The notes beneath the pieces are model-generated. The model did no database searches, was not told where the DNA came from, and was given only the letters and a program-made list of their open reading frames with translations. DNA of 58,914 bases from an uncultured Lachnospiraceae bacterium (lineage in GTDB: Bacteria; Bacillota; Clostridia; Lachnospirales; Lachnospiraceae). The position numbers and the translations under genes were made by a program. The stretch's first letter is position 1. The number at the start of each line of letters is the position of its first letter. Location of the stretch: NCBI GenBank assembly GCA_900316665.1, contig ONDV01000009.1, forward strand, positions 1 through 58,914, given 5' to 3'. This document shows, one piece after another, positions 28,018 to 37,878 of this stretch.

Positions 28018-28213
28018 AGAATATGTAGCGGACCTTAAGACTAAAAACGAGGAAGAGCTTGCAACTGCTCTTACCGATGCCAAAAAGGAACTCTTCAACC
28101 TTAGATTCCAGAATGCAACAAATCAGCTGGACAACACCAGCCGCATCAAAGAGGTAAAGAAGAATATTGCCCGCATTCAGACCGTTATCACTCAAAAGCG
28201 CATGGCAAAGTGA
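28007..28213 (+). CDS. rpmC: 50S ribosomal protein L29
   Basis: Small helical-hairpin protein near the tunnel exit, 68 residues, with [32 protein letters not shown]. It starts inside the end of rplP, so translation is coupled. Confidence 0.96.
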   Translation: MKTKEYVADLKTKNEEELATALTDAKKELFNLRFQNATNQLDNTSRIKEVKKNIARIQTVITQKRMAK

Positions 28214-28239
28214 ACGGACGATAAAGAAAGGAGTTTTCC

Positions 28240-28497
28240 GTGGAAGAGAGAAATCTTAGAAAAACACGTACCGGCATAGTCGTAAGTGATAAGATGGATA
28301 AGACTATTGTCGTTGCTGTTCACGATAATGAGCGTCATCCGCTCTATAAAAAGATTGTCAAGAAGACATACAAGCTTAAGGCGCATGATGAGAATAATGA
28401 TGCGCACACAGGCGATACAGTTCGTGTAATGGAGACCAGACCGCTTTCCAAAGACAAGAGATGGAGACTGGTAGACATTATCGAGAGAGCAAAGTGA
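28240..28497 (+). CDS. rpsQ: 30S ribosomal protein S17
   Basis: OB-fold primary 16S rRNA binder. The 85-residue protein starts at GTG behind AAAGGAG and has [22 protein letters not shown] and [14 protein letters not shown]. The GTG start is required; no ATG fits the family N-terminus. Confidence 0.97.
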   Translation: MEERNLRKTRTGIVVSDKMDKTIVVAVHDNERHPLYKKIVKKTYKLKAHDENNDAHTGDTVRVMETRPLSKDKRWRLVDIIERAK

Positions 28498-28512
28498 TTA
28501 AGGAGGCTTTTA

Positions 28513-28881
28513 ATGGTACAGCAGGAAAGCAGATTAGCGGTAGCTGACAATACCGGCGCCAGAGAACTCCTCTGCATTCGCGTTGTCGGTGGTTCTACCA
28601 GGAGATATGCAAATATAGGCGATGTCATCAAAGCTTCTGTCAAAGAGGCTACACCCGGCGGTGTTGTGAAAAAAGGCGATGTGGTAAATGCCGTTGTTGT
28701 TCGCACCAGAAAGGGTGTACGCCGTAAGGACGGTTCCTACATCAAATTTGACGAGAATGCGGCTGTCATTATAAAGGATGACGGCACACCTACTGGAACC
28801 CGTATCTTCGGACCGGTTGCAAGAGAGCTTCGTGACAAGAAGTTCATGAAGATAATCTCACTCGCGCCGGAAGTACTTTGA
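28513..28881 (+). CDS. rplN: 50S ribosomal protein L14
   Basis: Intersubunit-bridge protein at the factor-binding face. Exactly 122 residues, the usual length, with [24 protein letters not shown] and the C-terminal [27 protein letters not shown] precedes the ATG. Confidence 0.98.
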   Translation: MVQQESRLAVADNTGARELLCIRVVGGSTRRYANIGDVIKASVKEATPGGVVKKGDVVNAVVVRTRKGVRRKDGSYIKFDENAAVIIKDDGTPTGTRIFGPVARELRDKKFMKIISLAPEVL

Positions 28882-28893
28882 GGAGGTCACACG

Positions 28894-29202
28894 ATGGCAA
28901 GTAAGATCAAGGTTGGCGATACCGTTCGTGTAATCGCCGGCAAAGACAAGAATAATGAAGGCAAGGTAGTATCGATCGACCACAAGAATCACAGACTGGT
29001 AGTCGAGGGAGTCAACATGGTAAAGCGCCACGAGAAGCCCAGCATGAAGAATCAGGCAGGCGGAATCGTCGAGCACGAGGCTCCTATTGATATTTCTAAC
29101 GTAATGCTCCTCGTTGATGGCAATGCAACCCGCGTCGGCTTCAGAACTGAGGACGGCAAAAAAGTGCGTTTCGCCAAGAAAACAGGCAAGACAATTGACT
29201 GA
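28894..29202 (+). CDS. rplX: 50S ribosomal protein L24
   Basis: Assembly-initiator protein with a KOW fold ([20 protein letters not shown]). The 102-residue protein starts 12 nt after rplN behind GAGGAGG. Confidence 0.97.
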   Translation: MASKIKVGDTVRVIAGKDKNNEGKVVSIDHKNHRLVVEGVNMVKRHEKPSMKNQAGGIVEHEAPIDISNVMLLVDGNATRVGFRTEDGKKVRFAKKTGKTID

Positions 29203-29222
29203 CGGAAAGGAGGAGACAAATA

Positions 29223-29762
29223 ATGAGCAGATTAAAAGATAATTATGACAATGAGATCCGTTCTGCTATGCAGCAGAAGTTCGGATACAAGAATGTCATG
29301 GAGATCCCCAAGCTTGTGAAGATCGTTGTCAATATGGGCGTTGGCGAAGCAAAGGAAAACGCCAAGCTCCTTGAGGCTGCGGTAGCTGATATGGAGACGA
29401 TCACAGGACAGCATGCTGTTGTCACCAAGGCAAAGAATTCCATAGCAAATTTCAAGATTCGTGAAGGTCAGGGCATTGGATGCAAGACTACTCTTCGCGG
29501 AGAGAAGATGTATGATTTCATGGATCGTCTTGTGAACCTCGCACTTCCTCGTGTCCGTGATTTCCGTGGTGTTAATCCGGATTCATTTGACGGAAGAGGA
29601 AATTATGCGCTCGGCATAAAGGAACAGATTATATTCCCCGAGATCGAGTATGACAAGGTCGATAAGATCAGAGGCATGGATATCATTTTTGTAACCACAG
29701 CCAAGACTGATGAAGAGGCACGCGAACTCCTTCGTATGTTCGGTATGCCTTTTGCTAAGTAA
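29223..29762 (+). CDS. rplE: 50S ribosomal protein L5
   Basis: 5S rRNA and P-site tRNA contact protein. The 179-residue protein has [32 protein letters not shown] and the C-terminal [27 protein letters not shown] precedes ATG 29223. Confidence 0.98.
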   Translation: MSRLKDNYDNEIRSAMQQKFGYKNVMEIPKLVKIVVNMGVGEAKENAKLLEAAVADMETITGQHAVVTKAKNSIANFKIREGQGIGCKTTLRGEKMYDFMDRLVNLALPRVRDFRGVNPDSFDGRGNYALGIKEQIIFPEIEYDKVDKIRGMDIIFVTTAKTDEEARELLRMFGMPFAK

Positions 29763-29779
29763 TCCAGGAGGAATCATAA

Positions 29780-29965
29780 ATGGCAAAGAAATCTATGAAG
29801 ATTAAGCAGCAGCGTGCACCTAAATTCTCCACGAGAGCTTATACACGCTGCAGAATCTGCGGCCGTCCGCACTCCGTTCTCAAGAAGTACGGTGTCTGCC
29901 GTGTATGCTTCCGTGAGCTTGCATACAAGGGCGAGATCCCCGGAGTAAAGAAGGCATCCTGGTAA
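29780..29965 (+). CDS. rpsZ: 30S ribosomal protein S14, zinc-binding type Z
   Basis: 61-residue short S14 with two CxxC pairs (CRICGRPH ... CRVCFREL) that bind zinc. Type Z is the zinc-dependent form; zinc-free paralogs elsewhere in genomes often replace it when zinc is scarce. Nothing of that kind is seen in this window. Confidence 0.97.
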   Translation: MAKKSMKIKQQRAPKFSTRAYTRCRICGRPHSVLKKYGVCRVCFRELAYKGEIPGVKKASW

Positions 29966-29987
29966 TCGGAAAGGAGATAAAAGAATC

Positions 29988-30389
29988 ATGAATATAAGTG
30001 ATCCAATCGCAGATATGCTTACAAGAATCCGCAATGCCAATACGGCAAAGCATGATACAGTCGATGTTCCGGTATCCAAGATGAAGACCGCAATCGCTGA
30101 TATTCTTGTCGATGAAGGATATATTGAGAAGTATGAACTTGTTCCTGACGGCAATTTCCAGGCACTTCGTATTACTCTTAAATATGCAGACAACAAGAAT
30201 ACAAGAATCATCTCCGGTCTCAAGAAGATCTCTAAGCCGGGTCTGCGTGTATACGCCGGAAAGAATGATGTTCCCAAGGTGCTCGGCGGACTGGGCGTGG
30301 CAATTCTCTCAACAAACAAGGGAATTGTAACTGATAAGGAAGCCAGAAAGCTCGGAGTCGGCGGAGAAGTGCTCGCATATATCTGGTAA
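29988..30389 (+). CDS. rpsH: 30S ribosomal protein S8
   Basis: 16S rRNA central-domain binder; in enterobacteria the spc-operon autorepressor. The 133-residue protein has [14 protein letters not shown] and the C-terminal [40 protein letters not shown] precedes the ATG. Confidence 0.98.
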   Translation: MNISDPIADMLTRIRNANTAKHDTVDVPVSKMKTAIADILVDEGYIEKYELVPDGNFQALRITLKYADNKNTRIISGLKKISKPGLRVYAGKNDVPKVLGGLGVAILSTNKGIVTDKEARKLGVGGEVLAYIW

Positions 30390-30458
30390 TAATCCGGAAA
30401 ATAATAATTTCTATAGTCTGCCAGATAATGGCAAATGTATATTTTAGGAGGTACGGGC

Positions 30459-30998
30459 ATGTCACGTATTGGAAGAATGCCAATCGCAATACCTGCAGGT
30501 GTTACTGTAGATATAGCAGAAAATAATCTTGTGACTGTAAAAGGTCCCAAGGGAACCCTGGTAAGAGAATTACCCGCTGAGATGACAATCACTGTCGAGG
30601 ATAACGAGATCAAGGTTTCGAGACCTGATGATCTGAAAAGAAACAAGTCCCTTCACGGCCTGACCAGATCTCTGCTTCAGAATATGGTCACCGGTGTCCA
30701 TGAAGGATTTTCAAAGACACTCGAGATTCAGGGTGTTGGTTATCGTGCCGAGAAATCCGGCAAGAAGCTCACTCTTCATCTCGGATATTCTCACCCCGTC
30801 GAGATGACAGATCCCGATGGCATCGAGACAAAAGTTGACGGAAACAATATCTCTGTCTCCGGCATAGACAAGGAAAAGGTGGGACAGTTCGCAGCTGAGA
30901 TCCGCGACAAGAGGAGACCTGAGCCGTATAAGGGCAAGGGTATTCGTTACGCTGATGAGCATGTTCGTCGTCTGGCCGGCAAGACTGGTAAGAAATAA
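30459..30998 (+). CDS. rplF: 50S ribosomal protein L6
   Basis: Protein near the elongation-factor site, 179 residues, starting [15 protein letters not shown] and ending in [23 protein letters not shown] 30459 behind AGGAGG is right; an in-frame ATG at 30435 would add a non-homologous leader containing that site. Confidence 0.97.
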   Translation: MSRIGRMPIAIPAGVTVDIAENNLVTVKGPKGTLVRELPAEMTITVEDNEIKVSRPDDLKRNKSLHGLTRSLLQNMVTGVHEGFSKTLEIQGVGYRAEKSGKKLTLHLGYSHPVEMTDPDGIETKVDGNNISVSGIDKEKVGQFAAEIRDKRRPEPYKGKGIRYADEHVRRLAGKTGKK

Positions 30999-31016
30999 AG
31001 GAAGGAGTGAGAAGAT

Positions 31017-31379
31017 ATGATTACAAAGAAATCAAGATCTGTTGTACGTGAGAAGAAACACAGAAGACTCAGATATCACCTCTCCGGAACAGCAGAGAGA
31101 CCTCGTCTCGCTGTCTTCCGCAGCAATAATCACATGTATGCTCAGATAATTGACGATGAGGCAGGCAAGACACTTTGCTCCGCTTCAACGCTTGATAAGG
31201 ACCTGCAGCTGGAAAAGACATATAATGTTGATGCTGCAAAGGCTCTCGGATCTGATATCGCCAAGAAAGCTCTCGAGAAAGGCATAAAGACAGTGGTCTT
31301 CGACCGTGCCGGATATATCTACAAAGGAAGAGTTCAAGCACTGGCTGAGGCCGCAAGAGATGCCGGCCTTGAATTTTAA
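31017..31379 (+). CDS. rplR: 50S ribosomal protein L18
   Basis: 5S rRNA-binding protein of 120 residues, with [27 protein letters not shown] and the C-terminal [32 protein letters not shown] lies upstream. Confidence 0.98.
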   Translation: MITKKSRSVVREKKHRRLRYHLSGTAERPRLAVFRSNNHMYAQIIDDEAGKTLCSASTLDKDLQLEKTYNVDAAKALGSDIAKKALEKGIKTVVFDRAGYIYKGRVQALAEAARDAGLEF

Positions 31380-31393
31380 GGAGGGAACGATAC

Positions 31394-31906
31394 ATGAAGC
31401 GTACTATTGTTGACGCTAGTCAGCTCGAATTAGATGATAACGTCGTATCGATAAAGCGTGTCACAAAGGTCGTAAAGGGCGGTCGTACAATGCGTTTTGC
31501 AGCGCTTGTCGTCGTAGGTGATCATAACGGACATGTTGGCGTCGGTCTTGGCAAATCTGCCGAGATTCCTGAAGCAATCAGGAAGGGCAAAGAAGATGCC
31601 ATGAAGAAACTTATTACTGTATCCATGAATGATGCTCACAGCATCACTCATGATATAATTGGAAAGAGCACAGGAGCTACAGTTCTTCTGAAGACTGCTC
31701 CGGAAGGTACAGGAATCATCGCCGGTGGTCCTGCTCGTGCCGTCTGTGATCTTGCAGGAATTAAAAATATCCGTACGAAGTCGCTTGGTTCATCCAATAA
31801 ACAGAACGTCGTACTGGCAACGATCAAGGCGCTTGAGTCACTCAAGTCCCCTGAGGAAGTAGCTAAGCTTCGCGGTAAGTCAGTATCCGAGATCCTTGGC
31901 GAATAA
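31394..31906 (+). CDS. rpsE: 30S ribosomal protein S5
   Basis: Decoding-fidelity protein of 170 residues with [52 protein letters not shown] and the [14 protein letters not shown] region. GGAGGGAAC lies upstream; rpmD begins 10 nt after its stop. Confidence 0.98.
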   Translation: MKRTIVDASQLELDDNVVSIKRVTKVVKGGRTMRFAALVVVGDHNGHVGVGLGKSAEIPEAIRKGKEDAMKKLITVSMNDAHSITHDIIGKSTGATVLLKTAPEGTGIIAGGPARAVCDLAGIKNIRTKSLGSSNKQNVVLATIKALESLKSPEEVAKLRGKSVSEILGE

Positions 31907-31916
31907 GGAGGAAATC

Positions 31917-32105
31917 ATGGCTAAGAAGTTAAAGATAACACTTGTAAAGTCCACGATCGGTGCAGTCCCTGTCAACAAGAAGACAGCAGAAGCTCTTGGA
32001 CTCAGAAAAATAAATCACTCTGTAGTCGTACCCGATAATGATGCGTCTCGCGGACAGATAAGAAGAATCAGACATCTTGTAACTGTTGAAGAGATTGATG
32101 CATAA
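31917..32105 (+). CDS. rpmD: 50S ribosomal protein L30
   Basis: 62-residue L30 with [36 protein letters not shown] 31917 follows AAGGAGG by 6 nt and gives the normal family length; an in-frame ATG at 31896 lies inside rpsE. Confidence 0.95.
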   Translation: MAKKLKITLVKSTIGAVPVNKKTAEALGLRKINHSVVVPDNDASRGQIRRIRHLVTVEEIDA

Positions 32106-32131
32106 CGAAGAGATTACTAGGAGGTTCATAA

Positions 32132-32572
32132 ATGAATTTATCTAATTTAACTCCTGCTGAGGGCTCGGTTCAGAGCAATAACTTCAGACGCGGACGCGGA
32201 CACGGCTCAGGAAACGGCAAGACCGCAGGCAAAGGTCACAAAGGTCAGAAGGCTCGTTCAGGAGCACCAAGACCCGGATTTGAAGGCGGTCAGATGCCTC
32301 TGTTCCGTCGTATTCCCAAGAGAGGCTTCAAGAACAGAAATACACTTGATATCGTAGCAATCAATGTGTCTGCACTGGACAAATTTGATGACGGATCAAC
32401 TGTAGATGCCGAAGCACTTAAGAAAGCAGGCATTGTAAAGAACGCTCGTGACGGAATCAAGATTCTTGGAAACGGCGAACTTACAAAGAAGCTTAATGTA
32501 AAGGTCAACGCATTCTCCGCATCAGCAAAAGAGAAGATCGAGAATGCAGGCGGGACTGCTGAGGTGATCTGA
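32132..32572 (+). CDS. rplO: 50S ribosomal protein L15
   Basis: Late-assembly 50S protein of 146 residues: [14 protein letters not shown], then [24 protein letters not shown] and [17 protein letters not shown]. The TGA stop overlaps the secY ATG, coupling the two. Confidence 0.98.
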   Translation: MNLSNLTPAEGSVQSNNFRRGRGHGSGNGKTAGKGHKGQKARSGAPRPGFEGGQMPLFRRIPKRGFKNRNTLDIVAINVSALDKFDDGSTVDAEALKKAGIVKNARDGIKILGNGELTKKLNVKVNAFSASAKEKIENAGGTAEVI

Positions 32573-33900
32573 TGTTCAAAACGCTTCGCAATGCTTTCAA
32601 AATAAAAGATCTGCGAAGAAGAATCGGTTTTACTTTTCTGATGCTGATCATAATCAGAATCGGAGCATGGATTAAACTTCCCGGCGTCAGCAAGGATGTT
32701 TATAACAGTTTGTTTGGAAATGCATCCGATTCAATGAGTCTTATTAATGCAATGTCCGGTGGCTCTCTCGAAAATATGAGTATTTTTGCTCTGAGCATCA
32801 CGCCCTACATTACATCATCCATCATCATTCAGCTCTTAACGATTGCCTTTCCGAGACTGGAAGAAATCGCAAGAGACGGAGAAACCGGACGAAGATTCAT
32901 AACAAAGATTACGAGATATGTGTCGGTGGGTCTGGCCATACTGGAATCGACCGCTATGACGATCGGTTTCGGACGGGGAGGATATCTTACCTACTGGGGT
33001 CTGAATGTTAAAGGAATATTAAATGTAATTACTCTGATAACTGTTCTTACCGCAGGATCTACAGTGCTGATGTGGATAGGTGAACGTATCACTGATAATG
33101 GTGTAGGTAATGGTATTTCCATTGTTCTTATCATCAATATCATTTCCCGTATGCCGCAGGATGTGAAGACACTCTTTTCACAGTTTGTCAAAGGAAAGAC
33201 TATTGCAAAGGGTACTCTTGCAGCAGCTATAATCGTTGCTATTATTGTCGGAGTCGTCCTTCTTGTAGTGATCCTTCAGGGAGCTGAAAGACGGATACCC
33301 GTACAGTACAGCAAGAAGCTTCAGGGCAGACGTACATTCGGAGGTACATCGACAAACATTCCTCTCAAGGTAAATACCGGAGGAGTAATGCCTGTCATTT
33401 TCGCCGATTCACTTATGCAGACACCTGTAATTATTACGGCGATGCTCGGCAAGGGTCAGGGCACAAGCGTCTGGGACAAGATCATGCATGGTCTGTCAGA
33501 ATCATACTGGTTCAATACATCCGCATGGATATATTCGCTTGGAGCTATTTTGTATGTGCTTTTGATCATCGCCTTTGCATATTTCTACACGGCCATTACA
33601 TTTAATCCGCTTGAGATAGCTGATGACCTGAAGAAATCAGGCGGCTTTATTCCGGGGATCAGACCCGGCAGACCGACCAGCGATTATCTTACATCTGTTC
33701 TTAATTCCGTTATTTTTATCGGAGCTATCGGACTTACGATCGTATCGATCATACCGATCATGCTGAACGGATTATTCAATGCGAATGTTTCATTCGGCGG
33801 TACATCGATCATCATTGTTGTTGGAGTAGTAATAGAGACGCTTCAGCAGATCGAGTCGCAGATGATGGTCAGAAATTATCATGGTTTCCTCAGTGACTGA
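32572..33900 (+). CDS. secY: Preprotein translocase channel SecY
   Basis: Pore subunit of the Sec translocon, partner of SecA (3953). The 442-residue protein has ten predicted membrane segments, the plug-side motif ISPYITSSIIIQLL-like segment (SITPYITSSIIIQLL), and the cytosolic loops GAERRIPVQYSKK and RPGRPTSDYL that contact SecA and ribosome. It overlaps rplO by one base. Confidence 0.97.
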   Translation: MFKTLRNAFKIKDLRRRIGFTFLMLIIIRIGAWIKLPGVSKDVYNSLFGNASDSMSLINAMSGGSLENMSIFALSITPYITSSIIIQLLTIAFPRLEEIARDGETGRRFITKITRYVSVGLAILESTAMTIGFGRGGYLTYWGLNVKGILNVITLITVLTAGSTVLMWIGERITDNGVGNGISIVLIINIISRMPQDVKTLFSQFVKGKTIAKGTLAAAIIVAIIVGVVLLVVILQGAERRIPVQYSKKLQGRRTFGGTSTNIPLKVNTGGVMPVIFADSLMQTPVIITAMLGKGQGTSVWDKIMHGLSESYWFNTSAWIYSLGAILYVLLIIAFAYFYTAITFNPLEIADDLKKSGGFIPGIRPGRPTSDYLTSVLNSVIFIGAIGLTIVSIIPIMLNGLFNANVSFGGTSIIIVVGVVIETLQQIESQMMVRNYHGFLSD

Positions 33901-33934
33901 TGAATGTCAGGATATTTTAAATAGGGAGAATTTT

Positions 33935-34579
33935 ATGAAGATTGTCATGCTTGGTGCGCCCGGCGCAGGAAAAGGAACATATGCATCCAGACTTTCAAAG
34001 AGATATGGCATCCCCCATATCTCCACAGGAGATATATTCCGCGAGAATATCAAGAACAACACAGAACTTGGTCAGAAGGCCAAGAAATATATGGACGAGG
34101 GTCTTCTGGTTCCGGATGAACTGACATGCGACCTTGTGATGGACAGAATCAGTGAGGACGACTGCAAAAAAGGTTTTATTCTTGACGGATTCCCAAGAAC
34201 CATTCCTCAGGCAGAGGCTCTTACCGAGGCTCTTTCCGCCAGAGGGGAGAAGATGGAATATGCTCTCAATGTTGTAGTAGAAGATGAGAAGATCGTAAAG
34301 CGTATGGCCGGTCGCAGATCCTGCCCTAACTGCGGTGCGATTTACCACCTTGTTACCCTTCCTCCCAAGAAGGAAGGAATCTGCGACAAGTGCGGCACTC
34401 CGCTGGTTCAGCGCGCAGATGACAAGGAAGAGACAGTTCTAAAGCGGCTCAGCATTTATCATGAACAAACCGAACCTCTTATAGAATATTACAACAAGCA
34501 GGGTATTCTCCACGAGATGAGCGGTGACGCTGATGTCGATAAGGAAGTTCTGCGGATAGCCAAGGTTCTTGAGGCGTGA
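33935..34579 (+). CDS. adk: Adenylate kinase, zinc-lid type
   Basis: Converts AMP and ATP to two ADP. The 214-residue protein has the P-loop GAPGAGKGT at its start, DGFPRT, and a LID with four cysteines (CPNCG ... CDKCG), the structural-zinc form common in Gram-positives. ATG 33935 is chosen because the P-loop then sits at the normal position; AGGGAGAA lies upstream. Confidence 0.97.
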   Translation: MKIVMLGAPGAGKGTYASRLSKRYGIPHISTGDIFRENIKNNTELGQKAKKYMDEGLLVPDELTCDLVMDRISEDDCKKGFILDGFPRTIPQAEALTEALSARGEKMEYALNVVVEDEKIVKRMAGRRSCPNCGAIYHLVTLPPKKEGICDKCGTPLVQRADDKEETVLKRLSIYHEQTEPLIEYYNKQGILHEMSGDADVDKEVLRIAKVLEA

Positions 34580-34612
34580 TTTTATTTTTGACGGCATTAG
34601 GAGGAATCATCA

Positions 34613-34831
34613 TTGTCAAAAGCAGATGTAATTGAATTAGAAGGAACGGTTCTGGAAAAGCTTCCAAATGCAATGTTCCAGGTAAAGCTTGAAAACGGGC
34701 TGGAAATTCTGGCACACATCAGCGGGAAGCTCAGAATGAATTATATCAGGATACTGCCGGGAGACAAGGTGACGATCGAGATGTCTCCATACGACCTTTC
34801 CAAAGGCAGAATAGTATGGAGAGATAAATAA
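34613..34831 (+). CDS. infA: Translation initiation factor IF-1
   Basis: 72-residue OB-fold factor that blocks the A site during initiation. It starts at TTG, 8 nt after AGGAGG (34599-34604); [21 protein letters not shown] and KGRIVWRDK are typical. No map or KOW-domain gene lies between adk and infA, unlike many Firmicutes. Confidence 0.97.
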   Translation: MSKADVIELEGTVLEKLPNAMFQVKLENGLEILAHISGKLRMNYIRILPGDKVTIEMSPYDLSKGRIVWRDK

Positions 34832-34839
34832 AATATTTG

Positions 34840-34869
34840 TTGACTTTATTAACGCCTTTATAGTAAAAT
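34840..34869 (+). promoter_or_regulatory. Internal promoter before rpmJ
   Basis: TTGACT (34840-34845), 18-nt spacer, TAAAAT (34864-34869), starting about 30 nt before the rpmJ start codon. It would give the alpha operon its own transcription. Confidence 0.65.
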
Positions 34870-34904
34870 GCTATTCGGACGTTTTTGACGGAAAGGAGAC
34901 AATC

Positions 34905-35018
34905 GTGAAGGTAAGATCTTCTGTAAAGCCCATGTGCGAGAAGTGCAGGGTAATCAAGAGAAAGGGCAAGATCAGAATTATCTGTGAGAACCCTAAACAT
35001 AAGCAGAGACAGGGTTGA
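34905..35018 (+). CDS. rpmJ: 50S ribosomal protein L36
   Basis: 37-residue zinc-ribbon protein: [20 protein letters not shown] then [11 protein letters not shown], with the C-C-C-H zinc ligands. It starts at GTG, preceded by GAAAGGAG, and ends TGA at 35016-35018. Confidence 0.96.
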   Translation: MKVRSSVKPMCEKCRVIKRKGKIRIICENPKHKQRQG

Positions 35019-35284
35019 TCAGCTCTGCGACAATTTAAGGCGGCTGCAGTCGGGCGAGATCCAAACCCGTACTGTTTCTATATTTAAAGTGAGATATCTT
35101 CTCTATCATACCGGGAGGAGATAGTCTCACCATTCTCATGTTTAGATGAGATCAGGAGATATATTGTCACGGCACACATTTCAGGCCGTTTTGTACTACT
35201 GCAAAACGGAGCTGCCAAAGATTTTATGTCTCTGTAGCTTGAGACGGGGATATCCCCATGTTGATTTTGGAGGTGTAAATACAC
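35019..35284 (+). promoter_or_regulatory. Structured leader between rpmJ and rpsM
   Basis: 266 nt without a gene but rich in hairpins: CTCAT/ATGAG (about 35136-35151), CCGTTTTG/CAAAACGG (35186-35209), GTCTC/GAGAC (35228-35245) and GGGG-ATAT-CCCC (35246-35257), then GGAGG at 35269-35273. In enterobacteria S4 represses the alpha operon by binding the rpsM leader; because rpsD is in this operon too, an S4-type control element is a reasonable guess. Confidence 0.5.
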
Positions 35285-35656
35285 ATGGCTCGTATCGCAG
35301 GTGTAGATTTACCAAGAGAAAAGCGTATTGAGATCGGTCTTACATATATTTATGGAATCGGTCGTACTACATCGGACAAGATCCTCGCTGAAGCCGGAGT
35401 TAATCCGGATACTCGCGTAAAGGATCTCACTGATGACGAAGTAAAAAAGATCGCAGAGGCAATTGAAAAGGAAAATGTTACCGTCGAGGGTGATCTGAGA
35501 CGTGAAGTTTCCATGAATATCAAGCGCCTTACAGAGATCAGCTGCTATCGCGGCATTCGTCACAGAAAAGGTCTGCCGGTTCGCGGACAGAAGACAAAGA
35601 CTAATGCAAGGACACGCAAGGGACCGCGCAAGACAATTGCGAACAAGAAGAAGTAA
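35285..35656 (+). CDS. rpsM: 30S ribosomal protein S13
   Basis: Head protein contacting P-site tRNA, 123 residues: [26 protein letters not shown] and the C-terminal [17 protein letters not shown]. The ATG follows GGAGG by 11 nt. Confidence 0.98.
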   Translation: MARIAGVDLPREKRIEIGLTYIYGIGRTTSDKILAEAGVNPDTRVKDLTDDEVKKIAEAIEKENVTVEGDLRREVSMNIKRLTEISCYRGIRHRKGLPVRGQKTKTNARTRKGPRKTIANKKK

Positions 35657-35681
35657 TAAAGGAAAGTAGGTTAGTTTCACT

Positions 35682-36074
35682 ATGGCTAAAGTAGCAAAGA
35701 AGGTTACAAAAAAGCGCGTTAGAAAAAACGTTGAACATGGCCAGGCTCATATTCAGGCATCGTTTAATAATACGATCGTGACTCTTACGGATGCACAGGG
35801 CAATGCTCTTTCATGGGCTTCCGCAGGCGGCCTTGGCTTCAAGGGTTCAAGGAAATCTACTCCGTATGCTGCGCAGATGGCAGCAGAGACAGCAGCTAAG
35901 GCTGCTGCGCCGACAGGACTGAAATCTGTCGATGTATTTGTTAAAGGACCGGGATCAGGAAGAGAAGCCGCGATCCGCGCGCTTGCTGCAAACGGAATCA
36001 ATGTAACGACAATTCAGGATGTAACACCTGTACCGCACAACGGATGCCGTCCGCCGAAGCGCAGAAGAGTCTGA
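35682..36074 (+). CDS. rpsK: 30S ribosomal protein S11
   Basis: Platform protein at the mRNA exit, 130 residues, with [40 protein letters not shown] and the C-terminal [18 protein letters not shown]. Confidence 0.98.
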   Translation: MAKVAKKVTKKRVRKNVEHGQAHIQASFNNTIVTLTDAQGNALSWASAGGLGFKGSRKSTPYAAQMAAETAAKAAAPTGLKSVDVFVKGPGSGREAAIRALAANGINVTTIQDVTPVPHNGCRPPKRRRV

Positions 36075-36092
36075 TCAGGAGGAATTGATAAA

Positions 36093-36686
36093 ATGGCAGT
36101 AGATAAGACACCGATCTTAAAGAGATGCAGATCCCTCGGTATGGATCCTGTATATATGGGAGTTGACAAGAAGTCCAAGAGACATCCTCAGAACTCCAGA
36201 AGAAAAATTTCCGAATATGGGCTTCAGCTTCGTGAGAAGCAGAAGGCAAAGTTCATCTATGGCGTTCTTGAGAAGCCTTTCCGTAATTATTACAAGAAGG
36301 CTGATATCATGAAGGGTCAGACTGGTGATAACCTTATGACCATGCTCGAGAGCAGACTTGATAACGTTGTTTTCCGTCTCGGATTCGCACGTACGCGTCG
36401 TGAGGCAAGACAGCTTGTTGACCACAAGATGTTTACCGTTAATGGTAAAAAGGTAAATATTCCTTCATATCTTCTGAAAGCAGGAGATGTTGTAGAAGTT
36501 TGCGAGAAGAAAAAGAATCTTCAGCGTTTCAAGGATATTCTGGAAGTGACTAATGGACGTGCAACAGCTGACTGGCTTGATTGCGATCCTGAGAAGCTTA
36601 CAGGCACTGTCAAGAATCTTCCTACCAGAGAGCAGATCGACGTACCTGTCAATGAGATGCTTATCGTCGAGTTGTATTCCAAGTAA
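36093..36686 (+). CDS. rpsD: 30S ribosomal protein S4
   Basis: 16S assembly initiator and possible autoregulator of this operon. The 197-residue protein has EKQKAKFIYGVLEKPFRNYYKKA and the S4 domain ESRLDNVVFRLGFARTRREARQLVDHKMFTVNGKKV. A small hairpin (ATGAGTG/CACTCAT, 36698-36718) lies in the 74-nt gap to rpoA. Confidence 0.98.
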   Translation: MAVDKTPILKRCRSLGMDPVYMGVDKKSKRHPQNSRRKISEYGLQLREKQKAKFIYGVLEKPFRNYYKKADIMKGQTGDNLMTMLESRLDNVVFRLGFARTRREARQLVDHKMFTVNGKKVNIPSYLLKAGDVVEVCEKKKNLQRFKDILEVTNGRATADWLDCDPEKLTGTVKNLPTREQIDVPVNEMLIVELYSK

Positions 36687-36760
36687 TAAATAATCATATG
36701 AGTGTCACTTGCACTCATTATTGATTAATACATCTAAACCCTTTATAAAGGAGGATCACA

Positions 36761-37720
36761 TTGCTCGATTTGGTAGTACCAAGAATTGAAATCGTCGAGA
36801 TGTCTGATGACCACAAGTACGGTCGCTTTGTAGCGGAGCCTCTTGAGAGAGGATATGGCACAACTCTTGGCAATTCGCTGAGAAGAATCATGCTTTCCAC
36901 TTTGCCCGGCACAGCTGTAAGTCAGGTAAAGATCGATGGTGTTCTTCATGAATTCAGCTCTATTCCCGGAGTCAAGGAAGATGTCGCTGAGATCATTATG
37001 AATATTAAAGATCTGGCGATCCGTGACAACAGTGGAAATGACGAACCCAAGAAGGCTTATATAGATTTTTCCGGTGAAGGCACTGTCACAGCTGCTGACA
37101 TTCAGGTACAGTCCGATGACGTGGAGATCGTAAACCCTGATCTTGTAATTGCGCATCTTAACGGTGGAAGCGACTGCAAGCTCTATATGGATCTTACTAT
37201 TACAAACGGTCATGGATATGTAAGCTCTGATGAAAACAAGAGAGATGATACGCCAATAGGTGTTATTGCTGTAGATTCCATTTATACACCTACTGAAAGA
37301 GTCAATCTGACAGTTGAGAATACCAGATACAAGGATCGTACTGATTATGACAAGCTTACGATCGATGTCTGGACAAACGGCGCCATGGGACCTGACGAGG
37401 CAGTAAGCCTTGCGGCAAAGGTTTTGTCCGAACATCTTCAGATGTTCGTAGATCTCTCTGAGCGCGCTAAGGAAGCTGATATTCTCGCTCCTCAGAAAGA
37501 AGCAAAGGATTCATCCAGCAGCACGATGACTATTGATGAGCTTGAGCTTTCGGTTCGTTCATTTAACTGTCTGAAGAGAGCTGGCATCAATACCGTAGCT
37601 GAACTTTGCGCGAAGACTCCGGATGAGATGATGAAGGTTCGTAATCTTGGAAAAAAGTCTCTTGATGAAGTACTTGCAAAGCTGAAGGAACTTGGCTTGA
37701 AACTTCGGACAGAAGAATAA
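36761..37720 (+). CDS. rpoA: RNA polymerase alpha subunit
   Basis: Assembles RNA polymerase through its N-terminal domain and contacts UP elements and activators through its C-terminal domain. The 319-residue protein starts at TTG behind [38 protein letters not shown] is the dimer region, and [20 protein letters not shown] ... [16 protein letters not shown] is the C-terminal domain. Confidence 0.98.
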   Translation: MLDLVVPRIEIVEMSDDHKYGRFVAEPLERGYGTTLGNSLRRIMLSTLPGTAVSQVKIDGVLHEFSSIPGVKEDVAEIIMNIKDLAIRDNSGNDEPKKAYIDFSGEGTVTAADIQVQSDDVEIVNPDLVIAHLNGGSDCKLYMDLTITNGHGYVSSDENKRDDTPIGVIAVDSIYTPTERVNLTVENTRYKDRTDYDKLTIDVWTNGAMGPDEAVSLAAKVLSEHLQMFVDLSERAKEADILAPQKEAKDSSSSTMTIDELELSVRSFNCLKRAGINTVAELCAKTPDEMMKVRNLGKKSLDEVLAKLKELGLKLRTEE

Positions 37721-37766
37721 TAACAGTGTCGTTTATTGGCACGATCAGTATACAGGAATAAGTCCC

Positions 37767-37852
37767 GTGGTAAATCCGATGAGTGCAGGGGGCATATCTC
37801 CTAACAGGCAATAATTTGAGCTGCTGTGGTAAGACCGATGAGCGCACGGGGG
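37767..37852 (+). repeat. Imperfect direct repeats in the rplQ leader
   Basis: Two copies, 37767-37792 and 37826-37852, share GTGGTAA-CCGATGAG-GCA-GGGG and start 59 nt apart, in the 158-nt gap between rpoA and rplQ. Role unknown; binding sites for an RNA-binding protein such as L17 are one option. Confidence 0.7.
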
Positions 37853-37878
37853 TTCAGCCATGAATGGAGGAAATAAAA

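Noticed and set aside
29774..30646. 290-codon minus-strand frame across rpsZ, rpsH and rplF
   Set aside because: It spans three ribosomal protein genes in antisense and their ribosome binding sites; the translation is Ser/Leu-rich without family features.
36743..37435. 230-codon minus-strand frame inside rpoA
   Set aside because: Antisense shadow of rpoA with no ribosome binding site or known domain.
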